A stretch of DNA of 64,000 nt. Source: Oscillospiraceae bacterium (GTDB lineage: Bacteria > Bacillota > Clostridia > Oscillospirales > Oscillospiraceae). This document shows, in pieces, positions 52,721-60,079 of the stretch. The stretch is from positions 1-64,000 of the forward strand of contig CACXAQ010000004.1 in NCBI GenBank assembly GCA_902765595.1. The letters are read 5' to 3'. The position numbers were made by a program, and so were the translations under genes. The notes below the pieces were generated by a model. The model was not told the DNA's origin. It saw only the letters and a program-made list of their open reading frames with translations, and did no database searches. The first letter of the stretch is position 1; each line of letters starts with the position of its first letter.

Positions 52721-52860
52721 TCATGATCCTCGCTGATTATAAATATTCTTATACAAGGCTCATTGCGATGAGTATATGGCAAAACAGCCCTGCTGTTTTG
52801 CTGAGCGGCGATGCTGCTCGGCGGAACGTGTTTTGTGTTTCGCCATCATATAGTCATTAT
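52717..52860. repeat. Multi-hairpin inverted-repeat element, copy D (about 144 bp, degenerate)
   Basis: Same orientation as copy A. The right terminal repeat is clear (52839-52860, TTCGCCATCATATAGTCATT). The core from 52757 matches copy A (GGCTCATTGC, then GGCAAAACAGCCCTGC). The left end is degenerate: ATAATCATGATC at 52717 probably is the eroded left repeat and includes the dagK-like stop codon. It lacks the three hairpin modules at that side, and the last hairpins are diverged. It ends 13 nt before the pgsA start, abutting its ribosome binding site. Confidence 0.75.
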
Positions 52861-52873
52861 AGAGGAGTATTCC

Positions 52874-53446
52874 ATGAAGTTTTTATTTAGGGGAAGGATC
52901 CTGACGGTCCCGAATCTGCTCTCGACCATTCGAATCCTCTTGATCCCCGTTTTCATGTGGTTGTATTTGAACAGAGACGATATTACCGCTACCGTTGTGG
53001 TACTGGTGCTGTCCGGACTCACCGACGCCCTGGACGGGTATATTGCCCGGCACTTTGACATGGTCAGCGACTTTGGCAAGGCGCTGGACCCCTTCGCGGA
53101 TAAGCTGACTCAGCTTGCCATGCTCTGCTGTCTGGTGATCCGGTTCCCGCGGATGATCTGGCTGATCGCCGTCCTTTGCGTGAAAGAGATTTTTGTGGCG
53201 TCCACCCAGTTGGCCGTGATCCACAAAAATGAGGTCGTACTGGGCGCGGACTGGCACGGCAAAGTGACGACCATCCTGCTTTACGCGGTAATGATCCTGC
53301 ATCTGCTCTGGCTGGACTTGCCGGAAAGTCTTTCCTTGGCCCTCGTCCTGCTGTGCATGGGGATGCTCCTTCTTTCCGGCGTCTTATATGGGATCCGGAA
53401 TATCCGTGCTGTCCGCAACGGGAAAAAGCCGGAGAAGCCTGCTTGA
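52874..53446 (+). CDS. pgsA: CDP-diacylglycerol-glycerol-3-phosphate 3-phosphatidyltransferase
   Basis: Integral membrane enzyme making phosphatidylglycerol phosphate from CDP-diacylglycerol and glycerol 3-phosphate. At 190 aa it has the expected length. The CDP-alcohol phosphatidyltransferase motif is complete: DALDGYIARHFDMVSDFGKALDPFADK fits D(x)2DG(x)2AR(x)8G(x)3D(x)3D. About five to six helices. The ATG at 52874 has GAGGAG just upstream, immediately after repeat copy D; the longer frame is rejected because it lies in the repeat. Confidence 0.93.
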   Translation: MKFLFRGRILTVPNLLSTIRILLIPVFMWLYLNRDDITATVVVLVLSGLTDALDGYIARHFDMVSDFGKALDPFADKLTQLAMLCCLVIRFPRMIWLIAVLCVKEIFVASTQLAVIHKNEVVLGADWHGKVTTILLYAVMILHLLWLDLPESLSLALVLLCMGMLLLSGVLYGIRNIRAVRNGKKPEKPA

Positions 53447-53458
53447 GTGAGGATAAGC

Positions 53459-53494
53459 AAAAGCACCTGAGTGTTTTTCTCTCAGGTGCTTTTT
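53459..53494. terminator. Bidirectional terminator after pgsA
   Basis: 13-bp stem AAAAGCACCTGAG / CTCAGGTGCTTTT, T-rich 9-nt loop, then a further T. It lies between convergent genes. Confidence 0.9.
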
Positions 53495-53505
53495 GTGTCT
53501 GGGGA

Positions 53506-53904
53506 TTATGAGAACTTGGGGCGTTCCTTCCCGTCAGCTGGCGGAACATAGCCATATTGGATCTCAGGATGCCTTTCCTTCAGCAGGGTGTGGATCCGAT
53601 CCACATCCTCCTCCTTGTTGAAGATCAGGTTGGCAAATTCCGTCTCTCCGTGGACCAGGATCAGACGGTAGTAATAATAGGCGGGGCTGTCGTCCGGCTG
53701 GCATTCACTGATGCGGGTAAAGCTCCGGTCGATGTACTCATACGGGACATAGTATTTACGACCCAGGTCTCTGTAGTACAGACAGAGCTTTCCGAGGCGG
53801 ACTCGCCCGATGGGCTCAGCGCTTTGATAGTCCTCCACGTGAGCTTCGTCCGAGATCCACTTTTTATCGACCCCGCGGAATTTCAGCTTGCCGAATCCAA
53901 ACAT
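53506..53904 (-). CDS. Conserved-looking hypothetical protein
   Basis: A 132-aa soluble protein with no recognised family. It begins MFGFGKLKFRGVDKKWI, is rich in aromatic residues (CLYYRDLGRKYYVPYEYIDRSF, SPAYYYYRLILVHG), and ends with a polar tail. It may be a PH-like or beta-rich domain, but this is a guess. Its start lies inside the end of the PAP2 gene (22-nt overlap), implying co-translation with a membrane phosphatase. Codon use and GC match neighbours. Confidence 0.7.
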   Translation of the reverse strand: MFGFGKLKFRGVDKKWISDEAHVEDYQSAEPIGRVRLGKLCLYYRDLGRKYYVPYEYIDRSFTRISECQPDDSPAYYYYRLILVHGETEFANLIFNKEEDVDRIHTLLKERHPEIQYGYVPPADGKERPKFS

Positions 53905-54539
53905 TCCTTATCCTCATCTTTCTTTTTCAACAGATCCCAGCGATACCACCCGCGCGGGAGCAAAATGGCGATAATGGTGCCGATCATACCGGCGAGGGTG
54001 CCTGTGATCATGCCGCCCACCACGTCGCTGGGGAAGTGGACGACCAGATAAATGCGGGAGATGCCCATCAGCACACCGAAGACCAGGGCCAGCCAGCTCC
54101 ACTTTTTCTTACCCAGCATAAATACGGGAACCATAGCGGCAAAGGCCGCGTTGGTGTGACCCGAGGGGAAGCAGAAATCACTCTCCACATGCTGACCCAC
54201 CTGCTCCCACAGCGCCTTGTAGAAGTCCAGCGTATAAGGCCTGGGGCGGGCAATGGCGTCCTTCAGATACAGGTTCACCAACACGGCGCCAAGGAACAGA
54301 CCAATGCTCATGGCGGTGCCGAAGCGGCGGGTCTTCTTGAAGAAGAGCAAAACCAGAGACAAGGCGATGAGAAATGCGCCCTTCATACCCAGAAGGGAAA
54401 TGAAACTCATTACGGCGGTCATCACGTCCCCGCCCAGCTCATAGAGCTTATGGATCAGCAGGGTGACGCTCTGGTCAAAACCGGCAAACACGGTATTGAT
54501 CCAGTCCGCTACACCCGGCATGACAGGAATTGCAAACAT
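53883..54539 (-). CDS. PAP2-family membrane phosphatase
   Basis: A 218-aa polytopic phosphatase of the PAP2/undecaprenyl-pyrophosphate phosphatase superfamily. All three catalytic motifs are visible: KDAIARPRP (KxxxxxxRP), PSGH, and SRIYLVVHFPSD (SRxxxxxHxxxD). About five to six helices. It could dephosphorylate phosphatidylglycerol phosphate (supplying PgpB activity next to pgsA) or undecaprenyl pyrophosphate; the neighbourhood favours phospholipid metabolism but does not prove it. Confidence 0.88.
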   Translation of the reverse strand: MFAIPVMPGVADWINTVFAGFDQSVTLLIHKLYELGGDVMTAVMSFISLLGMKGAFLIALSLVLLFFKKTRRFGTAMSIGLFLGAVLVNLYLKDAIARPRPYTLDFYKALWEQVGQHVESDFCFPSGHTNAAFAAMVPVFMLGKKKWSWLALVFGVLMGISRIYLVVHFPSDVVGGMITGTLAGMIGTIIAILLPRGWYRWDLLKKKDEDKECLDSAS

Positions 54540-54667
54540 GGCAAACCCCTCTCTCTTGATTAGTTGTCATTATTTTATCATAACCACGGGCCCAAAGTCC
54601 ACTGGAAATTGTATAAATGAAGAGGACAAACGCAAAATATTGAAAAAGAGAGAGGGAGTGACCCTAT

Positions 54668-55459
54668 TTGAAGCGTACGCTCAGTCTGCTTTTGACGCTC
54701 AGCTTGCTGTTTCCCGGTGTGGGACAGGGAAAAGCGGGGGATCCGTTGTCCTCGTTTTCAGACCAGTCCTTTCGCACCTTCCGCAGTACTTCCGTCGGAG
54801 GACGGCTCCAGACGGAGGAAAGGGGAGGAGAGCATTTCTTTTCCATCACAGAGGAACCGGTAAAGGGAGACCTGGAATTGCTGGAGGACGGGTGCTTCGT
54901 GTATACGCCGCGTGAGGGGAAACAGGGGCGAGATTCCTTTGGGTATCAGATTATAGATGAACAGGGGTCGATTTCATGCGACTATCTTGTCACAGTCCAG
55001 ATCGATCAGCAAGAAACAGATCTCATTTATGAGGATATGCGGGGGCATCCTGCGGGCTATGCTGCGGTCCTCCTGGGGGAAAAGGGACTTTTCGTCGGCG
55101 AGAAGGTGGCCGGCCGGTATTGCTTTTCTCCCGAAAAACCTGTGACCAGAGGAGAGTTCCTGAGCATCTGCATGAGTCTCTCCGGGAAGCCGATTCTAAG
55201 TGCGGTGGCGTCGACCGGCTGTATGGACGATGATGCGATCCCTGCCTGGATGAAAAGCTATGTCTCCACTGCGGCGCTGCAGGGAGTGGAGGTGCTGCAG
55301 GATGGCTGCTTTTCTGCGGATGAGGCGATCACGGTGCGGACTGCTGCGGAGCTTTCGGGAAAAACGCTTGGACTGTCCTGGCCGGAGGAGCTATGTTCGG
55401 ATGAAAACCTGGACCGGGCAACAATGGCGGTGATCCTTGCAAAATATCTGGAATCCTGA
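54668..55459 (+). CDS. Secreted protein with cadherin-like repeat and SLH-like domains
   Basis: A 263-aa exported protein. Signal peptide about 1-23 (KRTLSLLLTLSLLFPGVGQG). Residues about 60-118 resemble a cadherin-like/Big_9 module (PVKGDLELLEDGCFVYTPREGKQGRDSFGYQIIDEQG). Residues about 130-260 contain two or three SLH-like units (CFSPEKPVTRGEFLSIC; IPAWMKSYVSTAALQGVEV with CFSADEAITVRTAAEL). TTG start at 54668 with GGGAG 9 nt upstream. SLH domains bind pyruvylated wall polysaccharide. Ligand and role unknown. Confidence 0.75.
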   Translation: MKRTLSLLLTLSLLFPGVGQGKAGDPLSSFSDQSFRTFRSTSVGGRLQTEERGGEHFFSITEEPVKGDLELLEDGCFVYTPREGKQGRDSFGYQIIDEQGSISCDYLVTVQIDQQETDLIYEDMRGHPAGYAAVLLGEKGLFVGEKVAGRYCFSPEKPVTRGEFLSICMSLSGKPILSAVASTGCMDDDAIPAWMKSYVSTAALQGVEVLQDGCFSADEAITVRTAAELSGKTLGLSWPEELCSDENLDRATMAVILAKYLES

Positions 55460-55464
55460 GACAA

Positions 55465-55503
55465 ACGCAGGTGCGGACCAAGTGCCGCATCTGCGTTTTT
55501 TCT
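55465..55503 (+). terminator. Rho-independent terminator after the SLH-like gene
   Basis: 12-bp stem ACGCAGGTGCGG / CCGCATCTGCGT (one G-U), 8-nt loop, then a T-run. Confidence 0.85.
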
Positions 55504-55531
55504 TGACGAAATCTCTTGCGCGCAATACAAT
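55503..55531 (+). promoter_or_regulatory. Sigma-A promoter of the ABC exporter gene
   Basis: TTGACG (55503-55508), 17-nt spacer, TACAAT (55526-55531). It begins at the T-run of the preceding terminator and supports the ATG at 55564 over 55543. Confidence 0.8.
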
Positions 55532-55563
55532 AGAGTAAATGCATGAAGAAGGGGAGCGGTACT

Positions 55564-57402
55564 ATGGCAGGACCAGGAAGAGGACTCGGCCCGCGGGGCT
55601 TTCTTACGGATGAAGAAAAGCAGAATCTTCCCAAGGTCAGCGCTGCGCTGCTGAAGCGGATCTTATCCTATCTCAAGCCTTATTGGCCTCAGTTCTTGCT
55701 TGTTTTCGCGGCGATCCTGCTCTCGTCGGTATTCGGCCTGCTGCCCAGCATCATCACCGGGCGCATCGTGGACCAGGCGCTGGTGGGGAAAGATCTGGCC
55801 CTGCTTGTGAAGCTCCTGCTCATGGCCTTCGCCGCCCTGACGGCGTCCCAGGTCATTAGTGTGCTGGAGAGCTACATCAACGCCTGGATCTCCCAGCGGA
55901 TCATCTTCGATATGAAGAACCAGATGTATGATCATCTGCAGCACATGCCCCACGCCTTCTTCACCTCGGAAAAGCAGGGTGACATCATCACCCGCATGAA
56001 TACGGACATCTCCGGCGTGAGCTCTGTGATCTCCGGGACGCTGAGCAGCATCGTCTCCAATATCGCCACGGTTGTGACCACGCTGGTGGCGCTTTTTACC
56101 ATGAGCTGGAAGCTGGCCATCGTGGGGATTGTGGTGATCCCCCTGCTGGTGATCCCCACCAAGAGCGTGGGCAAGACCCGGTGGAAGATCCTCTCGGAGA
56201 GCCAGGCCAAAAACGACGAAATGAACCAGATGGTGAACGAGACGCTTTCCGTCTCCGGCTCGCTGCTGGTAAAGCTCTTTACCCGGGAGGCCCGGGAGTA
56301 TGAACGTTTTGTTGACGTGAACGAGGCGGTTACCCAGCTGCAGCTCAAGGAGCAGCGCAGCGGCAAATGGTTTCGGGTCGTCATGGGCATGTTCACCCAA
56401 CTCGCGCCGCTGCTGATCTATTTTGCAGGCGGCTGGTTTATCATTGCCAGAGCGGACGAGGCGCTAACAGTCGGTACCGTTACGGCTACCGTGGCTCTGG
56501 TGAACCGTCTTTACCGTCCTATCGAGAGTCTTTTGAACATCCATGTGGACTTTACCCGGTCCCTGGCGCTCTTTACCAGAATATTCGATTATTTCGACAT
56601 GGAGAATCCCATCCGGTCACCGAAGAACGGCAAAAAGCCCGACGTGACCGATGCGGATGTGGTGTACGAGCACGTGTCCTTCTCCTATGATCCGGAGAAG
56701 CCGCTGCTGACGGATATCGACTTTACCGTCCCAGGCGGGAAGATGTACGCCATCGTCGGGCCCTCCGGTTCCGGCAAATCCACGGTGGTGAACCTGATCC
56801 CACGGCTCTATGATGTGTGCGGCGGCAGTGTGAAGATCGCCGGGGTGGATGTTCGGGACTTCGATTTGGAGTATCTGCGGCAGCAGATCGGCGTGGTGAC
56901 CCAGGACAGCTATCTCTTCAACGGCACCATCCGGGAAAACCTGCTGTACGCCAAGGAGGACGCCACCCGGGAAGAGATCGACGCCGCCTGCTACATCGCC
57001 AATCTCCATGATTTTATCGCTTCTCAGCCGGATGGGCTCGAGACCATGGTGGGCAACCGGGGCCTGAAGCTCTCCGGCGGCGAGAAGCAGCGGCTCTCCA
57101 TCGCCAGGGTGATTCTGAAGGATCCCAAGATCCTGATCCTGGACGAGGCCACTTCGGCGCTGGACTCCATTACGGAGAACGCTATCCAGGACGCCCTGGA
57201 GGCCCTCATGGAAGGGCGCACCAGCATCGTCATCGCCCACAGGCTCTCTACCATCCTGAAGGCGGACAGGATCCTGGTGGTCAAGGACGGCAAGATCGCG
57301 GAGTCCGGCACTCACGAGGAGCTGCTGGCTCGGGGCGGCACTTATCGGGAGCTGTATGAGACCCAGTTCCGGCAGATCCTGGACTACGAGAGCGGGAAGT
57401 AA
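55564..57402 (+). CDS. ABC exporter (fused membrane and ATPase domains)
   Basis: A 612-aa half-transporter of the multidrug/lipid exporter type: six membrane helices (about 40-320) followed by an ATPase domain. Walker A GPSGSGKST, Q-loop VVTQDSYLFNGTI, signature LSGGEKQR, Walker B ILILDEATSALD and H-loop IAHRLSTI are intact. A Gly-rich N terminus (AGPGRGLGPRGF) is typical of Clostridial members. GGGGAG lies 7 nt before the ATG at 55564. It has no partner half-transporter nearby, so it is probably a homodimer. Substrate unknown. Confidence 0.92.
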   Translation: MAGPGRGLGPRGFLTDEEKQNLPKVSAALLKRILSYLKPYWPQFLLVFAAILLSSVFGLLPSIITGRIVDQALVGKDLALLVKLLLMAFAALTASQVISVLESYINAWISQRIIFDMKNQMYDHLQHMPHAFFTSEKQGDIITRMNTDISGVSSVISGTLSSIVSNIATVVTTLVALFTMSWKLAIVGIVVIPLLVIPTKSVGKTRWKILSESQAKNDEMNQMVNETLSVSGSLLVKLFTREAREYERFVDVNEAVTQLQLKEQRSGKWFRVVMGMFTQLAPLLIYFAGGWFIIARADEALTVGTVTATVALVNRLYRPIESLLNIHVDFTRSLALFTRIFDYFDMENPIRSPKNGKKPDVTDADVVYEHVSFSYDPEKPLLTDIDFTVPGGKMYAIVGPSGSGKSTVVNLIPRLYDVCGGSVKIAGVDVRDFDLEYLRQQIGVVTQDSYLFNGTIRENLLYAKEDATREEIDAACYIANLHDFIASQPDGLETMVGNRGLKLSGGEKQRLSIARVILKDPKILILDEATSALDSITENAIQDALEALMEGRTSIVIAHRLSTILKADRILVVKDGKIAESGTHEELLARGGTYRELYETQFRQILDYESGK

Positions 57403-57553
57403 GCTGATCGTAAGGCTTTTCAACATATCTTTTTTTCAGGGCGGCGATCTGCTGCCCTGAAAAAATTTTGCGTTTCGTGACCCCAAAGCGCCTTCCGAAA
57501 CGTTTATAAAGTGACGGTAAAAAACACAGAGCCGTCGGGAAGGAGATGGTAGC

Positions 57554-58042
57554 ATGGAAAGCGTACTGCAGCGTACGGGCAGGAGCTTTCGTGAGGTATA
57601 TCAAGCCTATTTGCCGTTGGTTTACCGCATCGCTTTTACGTATATGAAAAACCCGGAGGACAGTGAGGACGCCGCACAGGAGACTTTCTTACGGCTGATG
57701 AAGCAGAAAAAGCCTTTCCAAAGCCAGGAGCACTGCAAGCGCTGGCTGATCGTGACGGTGGGAAACGTATGCAAGGACCTGCTGCGAAAGCGCCGCGGAG
57801 AGCTCAATCTGGATGACTTTACGGAGCTCCCGTCGGAACCGCGAACGGATAGCGCGCTCTTGGATGAACTCCTGAAGCTGCCTGAAAAATACCGAACGAC
57901 GGTGTATCTGTATTACTATGAGGGCTATGCAGTGAAGGAGATGGCAAAGCTGTTGGACCAATCGCCTGAAACCATCAAAACCTGGCTGCGGCGCGCCCGC
58001 GCCCAGCTGAAGCAAAGATTGGGGGAGAGCTTCGATGATTGA
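57554..58042 (+). CDS. ECF-type RNA polymerase sigma factor
   Basis: A 162-aa extracytoplasmic-function sigma factor. Region 2 (about 15-80) contains YRIAFTYMKNPEDSEDAAQETFLRLM; region 4 (about 105-160) contains LPEKYRTTVYLYYYEGYAVKEMAKLLDQSPETIKTWLRRARAQL. GGAGATGG lies upstream of the ATG. It overlaps the next gene by 8 nt, the typical sigma/anti-sigma arrangement. The 150-nt upstream spacer has GAAACG near 57498, possibly part of an autoregulated promoter, but no full ECF consensus is evident. Confidence 0.92.
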   Translation: MESVLQRTGRSFREVYQAYLPLVYRIAFTYMKNPEDSEDAAQETFLRLMKQKKPFQSQEHCKRWLIVTVGNVCKDLLRKRRGELNLDDFTELPSEPRTDSALLDELLKLPEKYRTTVYLYYYEGYAVKEMAKLLDQSPETIKTWLRRARAQLKQRLGESFDD

Positions 58043-59177
58043 CAAACGAGTGGTAGACGCCTATCAAAGCATCCGCCCCGATGAGGGCTTGAGCGGACGG
58101 ATCTGGGACAGGCTGATGGAGCAGGATGACGCAGCCGCCCCGGAAAAGGAGGTCATTCGCAAGACCGTCGGCAGACCGGTCAGAATCATTCGCACCGTCC
58201 TGATTGCCGCTGTGATCGCGGGACTGATGGGCATCACGGCCTTTGCGGCGGGGGTCCTGGGTCGGGAGACCCTGGAGGTCCCGGCCCCCCGCGCCACCCC
58301 CCAGAAGATCGTGATCGGCGAGGACGGGCTCGGCCGTTTCGAGGATAACGGGGATGAAGGCGGCGTTTTTTCCATCACCCAGCCGCAGGACCTGCCGGAT
58401 GACCTGGATCCGGCGATTCAGGCAAAAATAGAGAACAGCAAGGCAGCCTGGGCGGAGTGGGAGGCTTGGCGGGAAACCCACCGTGCCGAACAGCAGGGGG
58501 GACAGGCCGGCATGCCTTTCCCCGGGTACGACGGCTGGTACGGCGCAGAGACGCAGGAGCAGGCGGAGAAGCTGGAGGAGATCGCCGCTCGCTACGGGCT
58601 CAAACTTCGGGGCGACCGGGAGACCCTTTACGGCAGCGGGAAGGATTATTATGCCATCATCGGCAAGCCGGACTGGGCGAGCGAGGAGCAATACGCGCAA
58701 ATGCTGCAGACCGCGCTCCCGGGCGAGACGACGGAGGACATGCTTGCCGCGCTTTCCGCCCGCTTCTGCCGGGGGGATCTGTTCCTGACGCCGCCGCCTT
58801 TTATTGACCACCTTTATTGGTACGACGAGGGGACCTTCGCCGTGGACTACCTCTGGAAAAACCAAGAAGGGACGCTTGCTTACTGCTACGCCTTTAATTC
58901 CATGTATGGGACCCTGTCCAGCGGAGAAGAACTGTTCAGCGAGGTGGAGGACCTTTCCGCCTATCAGGCCCGGCCTTATCTCACAGCGGACGGGACCGAG
59001 ATCACGATCCTGGAGAGCGAGCATCTGAACGCCTGGGGCTGGCATGATCCAAGTTTTCTTTTCGTTTACCTGGATGATTCCTTTTTTGTCGTGGAGGTAC
59101 ACTGCGATACGGGCCTGGATCCCGGCGATCTGGAGCAGATCGCGGACAGCATCCGGTATTCTGCGATCAACCGATAG
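58035..59177 (+). CDS. Putative membrane anti-sigma/regulatory protein
   Basis: A 380-aa protein: a cytoplasmic N-terminal segment (1-50, with SGRIWDRLMEQDDAA resembling short anti-sigma helices), one membrane helix (about 52-72, TVLIAAVIAGLMGITAFAAGVL) and a 300-residue extracytoplasmic domain of unknown family (ends FFVVEVHCDTGLDPGDLEQIADSIRYS). It overlaps the sigma gene by 8 nt. It is likely to hold the sigma factor at the membrane and sense an outside signal; no ZAS motif is seen. Inference from position and topology. Confidence 0.7.
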   Translation: MIDKRVVDAYQSIRPDEGLSGRIWDRLMEQDDAAAPEKEVIRKTVGRPVRIIRTVLIAAVIAGLMGITAFAAGVLGRETLEVPAPRATPQKIVIGEDGLGRFEDNGDEGGVFSITQPQDLPDDLDPAIQAKIENSKAAWAEWEAWRETHRAEQQGGQAGMPFPGYDGWYGAETQEQAEKLEEIAARYGLKLRGDRETLYGSGKDYYAIIGKPDWASEEQYAQMLQTALPGETTEDMLAALSARFCRGDLFLTPPPFIDHLYWYDEGTFAVDYLWKNQEGTLAYCYAFNSMYGTLSSGEELFSEVEDLSAYQARPYLTADGTEITILESEHLNAWGWHDPSFLFVYLDDSFFVVEVHCDTGLDPGDLEQIADSIRYSAINR

Positions 59178-59192
59178 ATATTGACCGAAAGG

Positions 59193-59233
59193 CCTCCGTG
59201 ACCCATTCCTGCGGTCACGGAGGTTCTTTTCTT
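59193..59233 (+). terminator. Rho-independent terminator after the anti-sigma gene
   Basis: Perfect 11-bp stem CCTCCGTGACC / GGTCACGGAGG, 9-nt loop, then TTCTTTTCTTT. Confidence 0.85.
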
Positions 59234-59239
59234 TGGGTC

Positions 59240-59268
59240 TTGCAAAAAACTACCAATCATTGTATGAT
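59240..59268 (+). promoter_or_regulatory. Sigma-A promoter of the SpoU methyltransferase gene
   Basis: TTGCAA (59240-59245), 17-nt spacer, TATGAT (59263-59268). It lies between the terminator and the TTG start, excluding the longer reading frame from 59198. Confidence 0.7.
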
Positions 59269-59308
59269 TACACTATTGTATATACAAAATGGGAAGGAAG
59301 GCGCTGTT

Positions 59309-60058
59309 TTGGAGACCATTACATCCAGGAAAAACCCCACGATCCGTCACCTGCGGCTTTTGGCCTCCGATGGGGCCTATCGCCGGGAACAGGGCGAATA
59401 CCTTTGTGACGGCGTAAAGACCCTGCGTGAGGCAGTGCGTTTCGGCGCAAAGGTGAAAACCGTGTTCTGGAAAGACCGGGCAGAAGATATGGAATTGCCA
59501 AAGAGCACGGAAGAGGTCCTTTTGCCTCCGGATCTTTTTGACTATGTTTGCCCCCTGAAGAACAGTCCCGGCCCGCTATTCACCGTTGCGATACGGGGCT
59601 GCGGCAAGCCCGGGAAGCTGGAAAGCGCCATCGTGTTGGAGGGGGTTCAGGACCCGGGAAACGTGGGCACCGTGATCCGCACGGCCAACGCCTTTGGGAT
59701 CGGCGCGGTGATCCTGACGGGAGACTGCGCGGATCTGTATCATCCCAAGACCGTCCGCGCCACCATGGGCGCCATCTTCCGCCAGAAGGTGCTGGAGCTG
59801 GACACGGCTTATTTGAAGGATTTTTTAAGGGATCAGGGCCTGCCGCTCTATGCCGCGGCCTTGGATGAACGGGCAAAAGACCTGCGGCAGGTTTCCCTCC
59901 GCCGCGCGGCAGTGGCCGTAGGAAGCGAAGGACAGGGCCTGAGCAAAGCGTTTTTGGACCTCTGTGACGAGACGGTCATCATCCCCATGAACCCTGACAG
60001 CGAATCCCTCAACGCGGCGGTGGCCGCGGCGGTGCTCATGTGGGAGGCAAGCAGATAA
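59309..60058 (+). CDS. SpoU/TrmH-family RNA 2'-O-methyltransferase
   Basis: SPOUT methyltransferase acting on rRNA or tRNA, 249 aa. The N-terminal substrate-binding segment begins ETITSRKNPTIRHLRLLASDGAYRR; the knotted catalytic domain has VLEGVQDPGNVGTVIRTANAFGIGAVIL, HPKTVRATMGAIFRQ, VGSEGQGLSKAF and IPMNPDSESLNAAVAAAVLMWE. The TTG start at 59309 is supported by AAGGAAG 8 nt upstream and by the family start; an earlier frame runs through a terminator. dprA follows after 21 nt. Confidence 0.9.
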   Translation: METITSRKNPTIRHLRLLASDGAYRREQGEYLCDGVKTLREAVRFGAKVKTVFWKDRAEDMELPKSTEEVLLPPDLFDYVCPLKNSPGPLFTVAIRGCGKPGKLESAIVLEGVQDPGNVGTVIRTANAFGIGAVILTGDCADLYHPKTVRATMGAIFRQKVLELDTAYLKDFLRDQGLPLYAAALDERAKDLRQVSLRRAAVAVGSEGQGLSKAFLDLCDETVIIPMNPDSESLNAAVAAAVLMWEASR

Positions 60059-60079
60059 AGAGAGAAAGGGCGTGAGTCC

